Part shown: positions 1 through 13,043 of the stretch, piece by piece | Position numbering within the stretch: the first letter of the stretch is position 1 | How the letters are laid out: every line of letters starts with the position of its first letter | Assembly (NCBI GenBank): GCA_014529385.2 | Contig: CM043966.1 | Location: 108,811,087-108,875,086 of the forward strand | DNA: 64,000 nucleotides | Source: Adiantum capillus-veneris | Taxonomy: Eukaryota; Streptophyta; Polypodiopsida; Polypodiales; Pteridaceae | Direction of reading: 5' to 3' | Program-made: the position numbers and the translations under genes | Notes under the pieces: generated by a model | Told to the model about the DNA's origin: nothing | The model's database searches: none | Seen by the model: the letters and a program-made list of their open reading frames with translations, nothing else

Positions 1-3000
1 AGATGGGAGAGAATGGCCATAAAACTTTGTAGGGATGGAGATTTAGGTGCTTTCCTAGCCCTTGTAAAGTTTCATGGCTATCCGCTCCTGTCTCATCGGT
101 CTAGGGTGGCACAATCGCCAATGTTTTCGTTTTGCCTTCGCTATGGGCCCAATGGGGAAGAAAATGAAATTGTGCCACTGTAGACCGTCGAAACAGATTG
201 CAATGACCATGAAACTCTATAGGGGTGGGAATTTAGTGGCTTTTCCTACCCTTGCAAATTTTCATAGCCATCGGCTCCCGTCCGGTCGGTCTAGGGTGGC
301 ACAATTGCCAATTTTTTCATTTTGGCTTCGCGAATCGCGATCGGCCCAATGGAAAAAAGAGGCCATTGTGCCATGATAGACCGTCGAGTTAGATTACGAT
401 GGCCATGAAAGTTTACAAGGGTGGGAATTTTGGTGCTTTTACCACCCGTACAAAGTTTGATGGCCATACGCTCCCGTCTCGTCGGTCTAGGGTGGCACAA
501 TCACCATTTTCTTTGTTTTGGCTTCGCTATGGGTCCAATGATAAAAAAGGGCGATTGTGCCACCGTAGACCGACGAGACAGGAGCGGATAGCCATGAAAC
601 TTTGCAGAGGTGGAGATTTAGATATGTTTTCTACCGCTGAAAACTTTCATAGACATCAGCTCCCGTCTCGTCTGTCTAGGGTGGCACAATTGTAAATTTT
701 TTTCATTTTGGCTTCGCTAAGGACCCAATGGAAAAAAACACGCGATTGTGCCTCAGTTGACCAACGAAACCAATTATGATGGCCATGAAACTTTGTAGGG
801 CAAGAATTTAAGTTCTTTTCCCACCCCTGCAAAGGTTCATGGCCATTCGCTCCCGTCTCGTCGGTTTAAGGTAGCACAATTGCCAATTTTTTTGTTTTGG
901 CTTCGGTAAGGGCCCAATGGAAGAAAATAAGTGATTCTGCCACGGTAGAGCACCGAGACAAATTGCAATGGCCATGAGACATTGTAGGGGCAAGAATCTA
1001 GGTGCTTCTACCACCCCTACAAAGTTTCATGGCCATCCGCTCCCGTCTCGTCGGTCTAGGGTGGCACAATCACCAATTTTTTTGTTTTGGCTTCGCTATG
1101 GACAAATGGAAAAAAAGAGGCGATTGTGCCACCGTAGACCTACAAGATGGGAGAGAATGGCCATGAAACTCTGCAGGGATGGGGATTTAGGTGCTTTCCT
1201 AGCCCTTGCAAAGTTTCATGGCTAACCGCTCACGTCTCATCGGTCTAGGGTGGCACAATCGCCAATTTTTCTATGTTGGCTTCGCTATGGGCCCAATGGA
1301 AAAAAGCAGGCAATCGTGCGATTGTAGACTGTCGAAACAGATTGCAATTACCATGAAAAGTTGCATCGGTGGGAATTTACGTGCTTGTACCATGCCTGCA
1401 AAGTTTCATGGTCATTCACTCCCGTGTCATTGGTCTAGTATGGCAGAATCGCCAATTTTTTTGTTTTGGCTTCGCTAAGGGCCCAATGGAAAAAAACGGG
1501 CGATTGTGCCACTGTAGACCGACAAAACAGATTGCGATGGCCATGAAACTTTGCAAGGGTGGAAATTTAGGTTCTTTTCCCAATCCTACAAGGTTTCATG
1601 GCCATTCGCTCTCGTTTCGTTGGTCTAGAGTAGCACAATTGCCAATTCTTTTGTTTTGGCTTTGCTAAGGGCCCAATGGAAAAAAACAGGCGATTGTGTC
1701 ACTGTAGACCGTTGAGACAGATTGTGATGGCCATGAAACTCTGTAGAGGTGGAAATCTAGGTGCTTTTACCACAACTAAAAAGTTTTATGGCCATCTGCT
1801 CCCGTATCCTCGGTATAGGGTGGCACAATTGTCATTTTTTTCATTTTGGCTTCGGTATGGACCTAATGGAGAAAAGAGGCAATTGTGTCATGGTAGACCG
1901 TCGAGACAGATTGGGATGGCCATGAAACTTTACAAGGGTAGTAATTTAGGTGCTTTTACCACCCCTGCAAAGTTTTATGGCTATCCACTCCCGTCTCGTC
2001 GGTCTAGGGTGGTACAATCGTCCATGTTTTTGTTTTGCTTCGCTATGGGCCCAATGGAAAAAAAGAGGCAACTGAGACACCGTAGACTGATGAGACAGGA
2101 GAGAATAGCCATGAAACTTTGCAGGGGTGGAGATCTAGGTGCTTTCCATACCCTTGCAAAGTTTCATGGCCGTCCGCTCCCATCTTGTTAGTCTAGGGTG
2201 GCACAATTGTAAAAACTTTGTTTTTGCTTGGCTAAGGGCTTAATGGAAAAAAACAGGCGATTGTGTCCCCGTAGAACAACGTAACAGATTATGATAGCCA
2301 TGAAATTTTTTTTTTTTTGCTTGGCTAAGGGCTTAATGGAAAAACACAGGCGATTGTGCCCCCGTAGAACAACAAAACAAATTATGATAGCCATGAAAAA
2401 CAAGGGATGGTATGGGGAATTAGGTGCTTTCCTATCCCTTGCAAAGTTTCACGGCTATACACTCCCGTCTCATCAGTCTAGGGTGGCACAATCACTAATT
2501 TTTTCGTTTTGCCTGCGCTATGGGCCCAATGGAAAAAAAGGAAATTTTGCCATTGTAGACCGTCGTAACAGATTGCAATGACCATGAAAATATTTTAGGG
2601 ACGGGAATCTAGTGGCTTTTCCCACCCTTGCAAAGTTTCATGGCCATCGGCTCCCGTCTGGTCGGTCTAGGGTGGCACAATTGTCATTTTTTTCATTTTG
2701 GCTTTGCTATGGGCCAAATGGAAAAAAGAGGCCATTGTGCCACAGTAGACCGTCGATACAAATTGCGATGGCCATGAAACTTTACAGGGGTGGAAATTTA
2801 GCTTTTTTTACCACCCCTACAATGTTTCATGGCCATACGCTCCCGTCTCGTCGGTCTAGGGTGGCACAATCGCCAATTTTTGTTTTTTGGCTTTGCTATG
2901 GGCCGAGTGGAAAGGAATAGGCGATTGTGCCACCGTAGACCGATGAGACGGGAGCGGATAGCCATAGAACTTTGCAGGGGTAGGGATTTAGGTGCTTTCC

Positions 3001-6000
3001 CGACCCCTGCAAAGTTTCTCGGCTATCCGCTCACGTCTCGTCAGTCTAGTGTGGCACAATTGTAGTTTTTTTCGTTTTGGCTTCGCTAAGGGTCTAATGG
3101 AAAAAACAGGCGATTGTGCCCCCGTAGATCGAGAAACCAGATTACTCCTTTCCCTACAAGGTCTCATGGCCATCCGCTACCGTCTCATCGCTCTAGGGTA
3201 GCACAATTGCCAATTTTTTTTCCTTTTGGCTTCGCTAAGGACCCAATGGAAAAAAACAGGTGATTGTGCCATGCTAGACCCTTGATACAAATTGTAATGG
3301 CCATGAGACTTTGTAGGGGCAAGAATTTAGGTGCTTCTACCACCACTAAAAATTTTCATGGCCACTTGCTCCCATTTAGTTGGTCTAGGGTGGCACAATC
3401 GCCAATTTTCTTGTTTTGGCTTTGCTATGGGCCAAATGGAAAAAAAGAGGCGATTGTGCCACCGTAGACCAACGAGACGGGAGCGAATGGACATGAAAGT
3501 TTGCAAGGGTGAGGATTTAGGTGCTTTCCTATCCCTTGCAAAGTGTCATGGCTATCCGCTCCCATCTCATCGGTCTAGGGTTGCACAAATGCCAATTATT
3601 TCATTTTGGCTTCGCTATGGACCCAATGGAAAAAACAGGTAATTGTGCCACTGTAAACCATCGAAACAGATTGCAATGACCATTAAACTTTGTAGGGGTG
3701 GGAATTTAGTGGCTTGCCCCACCCGTGCAAAGTTTCATGGCTATCCACTCCCGTTTAGTCGGGGGTGGCACAATTGCCAATTTTTTCATTTTGGCTAGGC
3801 TATGAGCCCAATATAAAAAACAAGCAATTGTGCCATGATAGACCGTCGAGACAGATTGCAATGGCCATGAAACTTTGCAAAGATGGGAATTTAGGTGCTT
3901 TCTGCACCCGCGTAGAGTTTAATAACCATCCACTCTCGTCTCGTTGATCTAGGGTGGCACAATTACCAATTTTTTCATTTTGGCTTCCCTATGGACCCAA
4001 TGGAAAAAAACACCTGATTGTGCCATGGTAGACCCTAGAGACAAATTGAGATGGCCATGAAACTTTGCAAGGGTGGTAATCTAGGTGCTTGTACAACCCT
4101 TGCAAAGTTTCATGGCCATTCTCTTCCGTCTCATCGGTAAAGGGTGGCACAATCGCCAATTTTTTTGTTTGGCTTCGCTATGGATCCAAAGAAAAAAAGA
4201 GATAATTGTGCCACCATAGACCGACAAGACGGGAGCGGATGGCCATGAGACTTTATAGGGGTGGAGATCTAGGTGTTTTTCATATTCTTGCGAAGTTTCA
4301 TGGCCATCCGCTCCCATCTCATCGCTCTAGGGTGGCACAATCGCCAATTTTTCATTTTAGCTTCGCTTTGGGCCCAATGAAAAAAACATGTGATTGTGCC
4401 ACGATAGACCGTCAAGACAAATTGTGATGTCCATGAAACTTTGCAGGGGTGAAAATTTTTGTGCTTTTACCACCATTGCAAAGTTTCATTGTCATCCGCT
4501 CCAGTCTCGTCGGTCTAGGGTAGCATAATTGCCAATTTTTTCGTTTTAGTTTCGTTATGGGTCCAATGGAAAAAAAGAGACGATTGTGCCACCGTAGACC
4601 GACGAAACGGGAACCGATGGCCATGAAAATTTGAAGGGGTGGGGATTTTAGGTGATTTCCCTGCCCCTACAAATTTTCATAGCCATCCGCTTCCGTCTCC
4701 CTGGTGTAGGGTGGCACAATTGCCAATTTTTTGTTTTGGTTTCGTTATGGGCTCAATATAAAAAAAATGGCGATTGTGCCACGATAGACCGTCGAGACAA
4801 ATTGCGATGGCGATGGAGCTTTTGAGGGGATGGAATTTAGGTGCTTTTTCCACCCCTGCAAAGTTTCATGGTCATCTGCTCCGTCTTGTTGGTCTAGGGT
4901 GGCACAATTGCCAATTTTTTCATTTTGGCTTCGCTATGGGCCCAATAGAAAAAAACAGGCGATTGTGCCACGGTAGACCGTCAAGACAGATTGCAATGGC
5001 CATGAAACTTTGTAGGGACAGGAATTTAGGTGCTTTTCCCACCCCTACAAAGTTTCACGGCCATCCCCTCCCGTCTCGTTGGTTTAGGGTGGCACAACTG
5101 CCAATTTTTTTATTTTGGCTTCGTTTTGGACCCAATGGAAAGATATAGGTGATTGTGCCATGGTAGACTCTCAAGATAGATTGGGATGGCCATGAAACTT
5201 TGCAAGGGCGGGAATTTAGGTGCTTTTACCACCCTTGCAGAGTTTCATGGCCATCCGCTCACGTCTCGTCAGTCTAGGACGGCACAATTGCCAATTTTTT
5301 CGTTTTGGCTTTGCTAAGGGCCCAATGAAAAAAAAAACAAGCGATCACCGTAGACCAACGAAATAGATTGCAATGGCTATGAAACTTTGCAAGGACAAGG
5401 ATTTAGGTGCTTTTCCTGCCCCTGCAAAGCTTCATGGCCATCCACTCTTGTCTCATCGGTCTAGGGTGGCATAATCGCAAGCTTCTTCGTTTTGGCTTCG
5501 CTAAGGGCCATTGAGGATCTTACAAAGCTGTGGTATAGATAAACACCCAAAACTATAACGACAATAGTTATAAAGATGACAGATTGCGATGGCCATGAAA
5601 CTTTACAGGGATGCGAATTTAGGTGATTGTACAAGCCCTGTAAAGTTTCATGGCTATCCGTTTCTGTCTTGTTGGTATAGGGTGGTACAATTGCCAATTT
5701 TTTTGTTTTGACTTCGGTATGGGTCCAAAGAAAAAAATAGGCAATTGTGCCACCATAGACTGATGAGACGGGAGCAGATGGCCATGAGACTTTGTAGGGG
5801 TGGGTATTTAGGTGCTTTCCCTACCCTTGCAAAGTTTCATGGCCATCCGCTCCCATCTCGTCGCTCTAGGGTGGCTTAATCACCAATTTTTGTTTTGGCT
5901 TCGCTTTGGGCCCAATGAAAAAAAACATGCGATTTTGCCACGGTAGACCCTCGAGACAAATTGTGATGTCCATGAAACTTTGAAGGGATGTGAATTTTTT

Positions 6001-7043
6001 TGCTTTTACCACCATTGCAAAGTTTCATTGCCATCCACTCATGTCTCGTTGTTCTAGGGTGGCACAATTGCCAATTTTTTCGTTTTGGTTTGGTTATGGG
6101 CCCAATGGAAAGAAAGAGGCGATTGGGCCACCGTGGACCGACGAGACGGGAACTGATGGCCATGAAACTTTGCAGGGGTGGGGATTTTAGGTGCTTTCCC
6201 TACCCTTGAAAATTTCATGGCCATCCGTTCTCGTCTCGTTGGTCTAGAGTGGCACAATTGCCAAGTTTTCATTTTGGTTTCGCTATGGGCCCAATATAAA
6301 AAATTAGGTGATTGTGCCATGATAGACCGTCGAGACAGATTGCGATGGCCATGGAACTTTTGAGGGGTGAAAATTTGGATTCTTTTCCCACCCCTATAAA
6401 GTTTCATGGCCATCCGCTCCCATCTCGTTGGTGTAGTGTGGCACAATTGCCAATTTTTCCATTTTGACTTCGCTATCGGCCCAATAGAAAAAACCAAGGA
6501 ATTGTGCCACGGTAGACCATCGAGATAGATTGCGATGGCCATGAAACTTTGTAGGGATAGAAATTTAGGTGCTTTCCCCAGCCCTGCAAAGTTTCATGGC
6601 TATCCCCTCCTGTCTCGTTGGTTTAGGGTGGCACAATTGCCAATTTTTCATTTTGGCTTCGCTATGGGCCCAATGGAAAAACACAAGCGATTGTGCCATG
6701 GTAGACCATTGAGATAGATTGCGATGGCTATGAAACTTTGTAAGGGTGATAATTTAGGTGCTTTTACCACCCTTGAAAAGTTTCATGGACATCCACTCCC
6801 GTCTCGTCAGTTTAGGGTGGCACAATTGCCAATTTTTTCGTTTTGGCTTTGCTAAGGGCCCAATGGAAAAAAGCAGGCGATTGTGCCACCATAGACCAAC
6901 GAAACAAATTGTGATGGCTATGAAACCTTGTAGGGGCAAGGATTTATGTGCTTTTCTTGCCCCTGCAAAGCTTCATGGCCAGCTGCTCTCGTCTCGTCGG
7001 TCTAGGGTGGCACAGTCGCAAGTGTTTTTGTTTTGGCTTCGCT
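1..7043. repeat. Palindromic ~187-bp satellite array, block 1
   Basis: About 37 head-to-tail copies of a monomer near 187 bp; the landmark GTTTCATGGC recurs at about 68, 259, 455, 1026 and 1213. Each monomer holds a 64-nt arm starting CCACCCCTGCAAAG and ending GGCACAATCGCC, a spacer of about 45 nt (TTTTGGCTTCGCTATGGGCC), the inverted arm starting GGCGATTGTGCCACCG and ending TTTGCAGGGGTGG, and a 16-nt spacer (near GATTTAGGTGCTTT). In the best copies the arms match at about 63 of 64 positions. The array could therefore also be described as alternating inverted half-units of about 94 bp. Copies differ by many point changes. The left edge lies outside the window; the right edge is near 7043, in the 45-nt spacer. 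Open frames in it are incidental. Confidence 0.95.
5505..5590. repeat. Non-satellite insert inside block 1, copy of the 7044 flank
   Basis: About 85 bp that does not belong to the 187-bp monomer interrupts the array. The same sequence (around AACACCCAAAACTATAACGA) recurs at 7044-7130, at the right boundary of the array. The two copies are about 1535 bp apart, and the monomers in front of each also match in order. A segment of array plus flank was therefore duplicated as a unit. Confidence 0.8.
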
Positions 7044-7870
7044 AAGCGCCCATTGAAAATCTTACAAAGATGTGGTATAGGTGAACACCCAAAACTATAA
7101 CGATATGACAATAATCATAAAGAAAAGTTTACAGAGGTTTGATACAAATGGACTGGAATAAGTAAACATGGCAATTACGGTCAACAGGACACATCGTAAA
7201 AATGTTTAATACAAGTCAGCCGCAAAATTAAAACATGGCGACTACAATTCTAATGACATATGGTACAAAGGAAAAAATTAAAACATGGCGACTCAAACAA
7301 GATGACTATGGAAAAGTTTTGGTGCACCTAAACATCTTACAAAAGTGTGATGCTTGTGAGTTGCAAACATTATAGTTGTGAGTACAATTATAATGACACA
7401 TTTTGCAAAGTTAAACTTCCATAAAGCAAAGCATTGTAATTACAATCATAAGAAGATATCGAAGGAAGAGTTGTTGCCATTGAATTGCAAGACCTGGAAC
7501 ATGTGTTTTCTAAAATCATAAGGACAAAGTGTACAAAGATATGGTACAAGTGAACACCATGTCTATAATCATAAAGACAAAGTCTACAGAGGTTTTGTAC
7601 AAATGGCAATAAGTAAACATGACATTTACGCTCAGCGAGACACATCGTAAAAAGGTTTGATACAAGTGAACCACAAATTTAAAACGCACAGAGTTTTGGC
7701 ACAAATTGACATTGTACAAAAGTGTGAATTGCAAATGCCTTAACATGGAAACTACAATCATAAAGACACATTGTGCAACAACAAGGTGCAAATGGATTGC
7801 ATAAGATAGAACATGGCAACTACAACCATAAAGAAAATGCAACAAACGCAAAAATATATACAAGTAAATC
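7044..7870. repeat. Degenerate short repeats bordering satellite block 1
   Basis: AT-rich stretch with irregular copies of a motif like ACATGGCAACTACAATCATA followed by AAGACACA, near 7167, 7232, 7282, 7617, 7743 and 7810, mixed with TGGTACAAGTGAACACC-type words. No convincing coding frame. The first part is also found inside satellite block 1 at 5505-5590. Confidence 0.6.
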
Positions 7871-7879
7871 AATCTGAAT

Positions 7880-9950
7880 CAGAGTCTGATGCTACATGCT
7901 CTGTGTAGGGTGTGAGTTGCACCCTAGCACGGGGGGACGTGCACTACTATCTGTGCTATGGTGCGCTGACTGCCAAGTGCTGTACTCTACTCAGCGTGGG
8001 CCTCAATTGCTGCTGAAGACTCACCAACCTCCCCCTGGGCTCTGTCACACTGAAACTGAATCCTCGCAAGTGTCACCTCCTGGTTGGCTAGTGTACGACG
8101 TGATTACTGTCCCATCTCCCAAATCCATAAATCTGCATATACTCGCAAACTAAACTGTGAGCGAGTACCCTCCTCCACCACTAGTAGCTCACCAACAAGT
8201 ACTAGGTCAACAAAGTCTGTCTCTGGGGGGAAGGAAGCACCACCGAGTGGCCTCCTCAGTGCTCTGTCTCTAGAACGCTCTATGAGGATGTCCCACTGTT
8301 GGAAGCGCTACCGCCTGACCTCCTTTGCCTCTATAATCGTTGTCCCAACTGCACCCATTGACTCTGCCATCTATATCGCCTCCTCCTCCACACCCCGTCC
8401 TCTAGTAGCGCTACCACGACTGCCTATCTGTCTACCTCATCACTCTCCCCAAGGGGGCGGGGAGTGACAAGGTCTACTATCTGCCCTCATGGTGGAAAAC
8501 AATCGTCGATGCCCCAATGGCGGTACAAGGCGATCATTATCTGTTGGTGGAACATCGGATAGTCTGAACGCACGCACATGCTGTGGATGATGCAGTAGAG
8601 GTGGAAATGGTGGCTACAGCCCAAAGTGTAGAAGCCGCCATCGTCAAATAGGTCAAGAAAAATGTAGCACTCTGCATGATCTCCCAGTGTGGCCTATACG
8701 CCCATCAAAAGCTTGTGCCTGCCCAAACCCACATTAGGCATGTTAGGGTAGATTGGTATTGAGGGTTGAACTCTGTGTGTGCTAGGGGAGCGGCTCAGGT
8801 AAGCGTGCATGCGTGTGAAGTGCTCCGCTTGGAAGTAAGCAATGCGAAGCTCAATGGTGGAGTCCCCCAAATCCGCTCTAGTGTCTCTAAGTGCATGATC
8901 CAGCTCTCCAACCCTCTACTACACTGTGGCCAGCTCTCGCGTAAGCTCATCTACAGGGTTGCGGAGCTCTAAAGAGGGATCGGCCTACAAACAACACAAA
9001 ATTAAAAAATTAACTTTCAATTTTTTTTTGAAATTATAAAAACCATAGATGAGCGAATGTACTTGAGAATTTGTAAAGGAAGTACTGGGCGCTAACTAGG
9101 TGGAAGGTCTACTCAACAGAGGTGGCTCCTCCGGTGGTATAGAAAAAGCAGCCTGATTGTGAAAAAAAAATTGCCACAATGATAAGAATAATAAATTACA
9201 TTCATAACCAAAGATAAGGAAACATTGGAAAGGTTATGTATACTGTGGAAGAAGTAGCAACAACAGGACGATCCTGTACGTGTGGGCTTTCAAGCGGTGT
9301 AGTACGTAATGATACCTAGTATAAAATAAAGAAGTATTACCCACCACTCTACAAATTAAATATTGGTAGGTGAAGACTACAAAAATGTACTTGAGAAGGG
9401 TCTCCTGGCTGTGCAAACCGCTCGACAAGGTGGTTGAATGTGTCACCCACGGAACGGACCTCCCATCCAAGCTGTGCTCAGGCCTTGGACTACGCTCCAA
9501 GGAACCATCGGCTCTACTCGACATCGGCGAGCTGGATGACCCGTGAACTCGATCATCCCAGGGAGCCTCTGCTGGTGCTGGCCCAGTCTACCAAAACCGT
9601 GAACCCCTTCTGGATGTCTGTCGAAGTAGGCCACATCGAGCCCGAGGACAAACTCTACGTAGAGCTAGAAAGCAAAGTAGGTAGGCACCTCCAAGTGATG
9701 AGGCAAGGCACCATAGTATATTACGTAATGTAGAAGGGCATGCTCTCTCATGCTAGGGTGTAGACAGTGCTCTATGGGAAAGGGTGCTTGTGCCACTATG
9801 TCTCCTGGCCCTGGATGAAATTGCTGCAAAGTGAGTGAGCGTATCGAAGAAAGGGCCTCCACATTACACCACGACAACCCTGCTCTCCCAACACGGTGTA
9901 TGAGTGCCCACTCTTGGAAGGCACGGGGGTCGTGCATCCTACGAAACACT
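7880..9950 (-). pseudogene. Degraded unknown gene with RING-like Cys/His patch
   Basis: Protein-like stretches can be read on the minus strand in shifting frames, broken by stops and AT-rich gaps that may be introns (for example around 9000-9240). The upstream part (9665-9949) includes WALIHRVGRAGLSWCNVEAL. A middle part (about 8460-8970) contains CSHHFHLYC at 8592-8618, which resembles half of a RING or similar zinc site, followed by hydrophobic and aromatic residues. The downstream part (about 7900-8400) reads ETDFVDLVLVGELLVVEEGT and then a glutamine-rich helix-like stretch. I do not recognise the family. It may be a domesticated or transposon-borne gene, and the multiple stops argue it is dead. 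The boundaries and the order of exons are estimates. Confidence 0.4.
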
Positions 9951-10009
9951 GCCGGGTAGACTCCAAGGACTCTACCGCTGACCTGGACTCTGGGCAGGCT
10001 ATACGTATG

Positions 10010-10012
<3 letters not shown>

Positions 10013-10050
<38 letters not shown>
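10013..10050. repeat. (TA)n microsatellite
   Basis: Alternating TA for about 38 bp, followed by a second imperfect palindromic patch of GTATGTATATACATACATAC type at 10057-10085. Confidence 0.95.
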
Positions 10051-10051
<1 letters not shown>

Positions 10052-10301
10052 CGGAAGTATGTATGTATATACATACATACATATACCAAAAAATATAATT
10101 TTAACAAGCATGAAAAAGCAAATTGTGAGTGCTCCATCATCAAGTATATATGATGATTTGAGAGAACGGCCTTGCAAAAAAAACCAAATCAAGTACAACT
10201 CCCTTGATCTTTTTAAGGTATATATCCAAAGGGCTAGCTAAAAAATTCAAAAGAATCTTTCTTTTTTTTTTTAAACAGATGAGAACGATTTTGAAACTCT
10301 T

Positions 10302-11047
10302 TTGTTTGAGTTCTTATATGATAGCAAGGCAATACATGAGTACAAATTATTCAATGCCAACTTCAATCTTGGAAAGATCCTTGTCCATCAGTCACATTAT
10401 TTGAGTGATCAAACTTTGGAGTTTCACAACATTGTTCAAGCTAGAGCAATTTTATACCTTAAGAAAGAGTATGCACATGCCATGGACTTAGTTAAGAGAA
10501 CCACATCAGTGATTTTAAGGTTAAATAAAAAATTTACATCAATGCCAAAAGATATCAAACTTGTTCTAAGTCGATGTCCCAAGTGTAAGCATCAGTGTAG
10601 ATTCTTTACAAGAGAGGCTACATTCATAGTTTACCTTTTTTAAAAGGGAGTGGATGAAGAGAATGAAGGGCATGAAGAGGATGAAGGGGATGAACAAGAT
10701 GAAGAGGCTTTTGATGAGAGTCTTAATAGCCACCCGCAAGAACCCGGAGAGATAAGCTTGATATTGAAGAAAAATATGATTGTGATGTAGAGCAAGAACA
10801 ATCAAAAAAGAACCTCAATGTGGCCTTAATAAGAGAGGAGACTGTAGTTTGTAAACCAAGCCAATCCTCTGTTGATAGATTACCTACGCCTATTCTACCC
10901 ACATTTCCCATTGAAAACAATAAGTACATAATGCTCTTTGATTTACAAAGGACATTCCACTTGCAGGAGGATGAGATGTTGGCCATTCTAGCTCATGATG
11001 AGTCCCTAATGTACAAAGATTTTGTAGATCGTGAGCCTATATCTTAA
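10302..11047 (+). pseudogene. Unknown plus-strand coding remnant, part 1
   Basis: An open stretch at 10302-10643 (113 residues from the first ATG) contains KFTSMPKDIKLVLSRCPKCK, with a CPKC pair that could be part of a zinc site. It is followed, with a stop and a frame change, by an acidic Glu/Asp-rich stretch (about 10650-10730) and another open stretch at 10820-11047. Composition changes to coding-like here, but no domain is recognisable. It could be a transposon gene fragment. Function unknown. Confidence 0.3.
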
Positions 11048-11445
11048 GAAATGGATACATGCTTTGATTCATCAATAGCTCTTCAACTTTTCTTTAAAGA
11101 AGCATCCCAAGATGAAGAGCCTAAAGAAGAATAATTTCTCAGTCCGATCCACATACTTTGGAGATGAAAGTTGATGTAGATGATAACATAATTGACCCTA
11201 AAACCAATAATTGAAGAACCTCAAAGCAAAGAAGAAACTGAAGGATCTATCAATCTTTGGCAACCCAAGAAGCTTGTTCATGATGAAAATTTTATGGTAA
11301 GAAAGTTTTTTTATTTTTCTCTATTTGTTTCTAAAAAATCTAAATCTTATTAGTGAAATGTTTTTTTTAGATAAAAGCAACCAAAGAAAACTTTGTAAAG
11401 TGATCTACAGGAACAAGACCACTTGATGCAACAAGAGATACAGCT

Positions 11446-11859
11446 TTGCAGTTCTATATAAAACATCTGGGTAGTCCCCAACTTTTAATCTCCCATACAA
11501 AGTTTTTAAATAACCGATATATGCTTGTTTTTTCACTGAAGACATTATCGAGATATTTAGGTGGTTATTTGGTTTCTCTCAATGCAAACAAAGTGATGTT
11601 GCTACATAAGCATGCGGTTATCATAATATTTGGCTATGCTTATAGATTACAAGGTTCTTTAACTCCACATTATCTTACATATACAAGATATGCACTATCA
11701 ATTGGAGTTACAGATCCCAAAAAGCTTACATCTGGCAGAAAAAGATACCTTCTACGACATGGAGAGCTCCAAGATGTGACAAAAGAGCAAGACACTTCAA
11801 ATAAACTCCTTGAAAACCAAGATATCAATGATTTTGAGCATTTGATTCAAAATCATTGA
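11446..11859 (+). pseudogene. Unknown plus-strand coding remnant, part 2
   Basis: A 137-residue open frame on the same strand as the remnant about 400 bp upstream and perhaps part of the same gene. It has a hydrophobic N-terminal half, a central YRLQGSLTPHYLTYTRYALS patch, then a charged C-terminal half ending in FEHLIQNH. The intervening region (11048-11445) contains stops and a T-rich stretch that could be an intron, with the weak acceptor TTTTTTTAG near 11371. Not recognised. Confidence 0.3.
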
Positions 11860-13043
11860 TTTCTCTTCTCTTGTAATAAATTTGAACTAGATGCTTTAGT
11901 GCTTTTAATCCAAACTTTGCTTTGTCAGGCTCTGGTGGATCTCCATAAGTTGAATCTCACTTGCGCACTGGATGTCTTCCAAGCTTGTCGTCATTTTATT
12001 TATTTTGAAATCACAATTGCTTCTACCTCTCGCCCTGTTTCAATTTTGTATTGTTGTGCTTTTGTATAATTATTCTTCTATAAAACCAATAAAATACTCC
12101 ATCTAACTATTTGCTCTAATTGCTCCTCCTCCATGTTGAGTGTGACAAAAATAAGCTCCTTGTGCTTGATAATGGGATTTTTCCATGCCTTGGGTAGACC
12201 AAATTGCACCTCATCCATATGTCTTTCTAAACCATGGCATATGATTGTATAATATATGTTGCCTGTTCAGAGAATAATTTATAGAGATGAAAGAATCAAA
12301 AGCAAAAAAGAAAGTCATTTTACCATGTATTGTGTTGTGCTCAAAGGAGACCAAGCATCTTGTATACTCTTGCCAAAAGATTACTGTGCTAGTCAAAGTA
12401 TAAGATTGTCTTTTTGAGTCCATTGCTTGCTATTGAGTAGTCAAAATACCTCGTCCAAGTGTATCCAAACTTCTGCTTTATGGTTCCTTGCCTCTCCTTT
12501 GTTCGCATGATCTTTGACAACATTGTGCAACTTTTTTCAAAGATTGTATTTGATACTCGAGGGGTTTCCATCCTTATTGATTCTAGGAGTGCTTCCATTG
12601 TATGACAGGAATCTACAAGCTTTGACTCCCCCAAGAGATGGTTTTATTGGTACTTCATGTGATGTTGTAGATCTCTTAGGCAATAAATAATTTTTACCTT
12701 GCCACCATGTAAAAGCTATTCCTAGTAGAATTGTTCATGCTGCTGACGAAAAGAACAAAACATATGGCTCAAAGAAAGAGAATGAAAATTTGGGCATAAA
12801 ATATTTGCCACACCTTTTTTACTCATATAATAATGAAACATTCAAATGTTTGGTAGGTTGATAATGAAACATAGAATTTTGTAATGATGAAGATATATTC
12901 TTATGGAAGTGTATATACGGTTTACTATAACTTAAAATACACTTCTTAAATTTCAAAAAAAGACTATTTTTACTTTTAATTCAAGAAATAGGATGAGGTG
13001 GAAAATCTTACAAGGCCCAAAAAAGACCTCAAATATCGCCTAA
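11860..13043. other. No recognisable gene
   Basis: AT-rich DNA. On the minus strand, 12211-12634 has two short adjoining open stretches (81 and 70 residues) without a recognisable domain. Nothing else is supportable. Confidence 0.4.

Noticed and set aside
1-7043. Many open frames through the satellite giving repetitive proteins (KFHGHPLPSRRSRVAQ-type)
   Set aside because: The ~187-bp period is not a multiple of three, so the frame rotates every unit. Frames are open on both strands at once and stop at random, so they reflect sequence composition and are not genes.
8084-8467. 127-residue plus-strand frame rich in Ser/Pro
   Set aside because: The minus strand of the same region reads as a more protein-like sequence, continuous with neighbouring remnant segments; the plus frame is its shadow.
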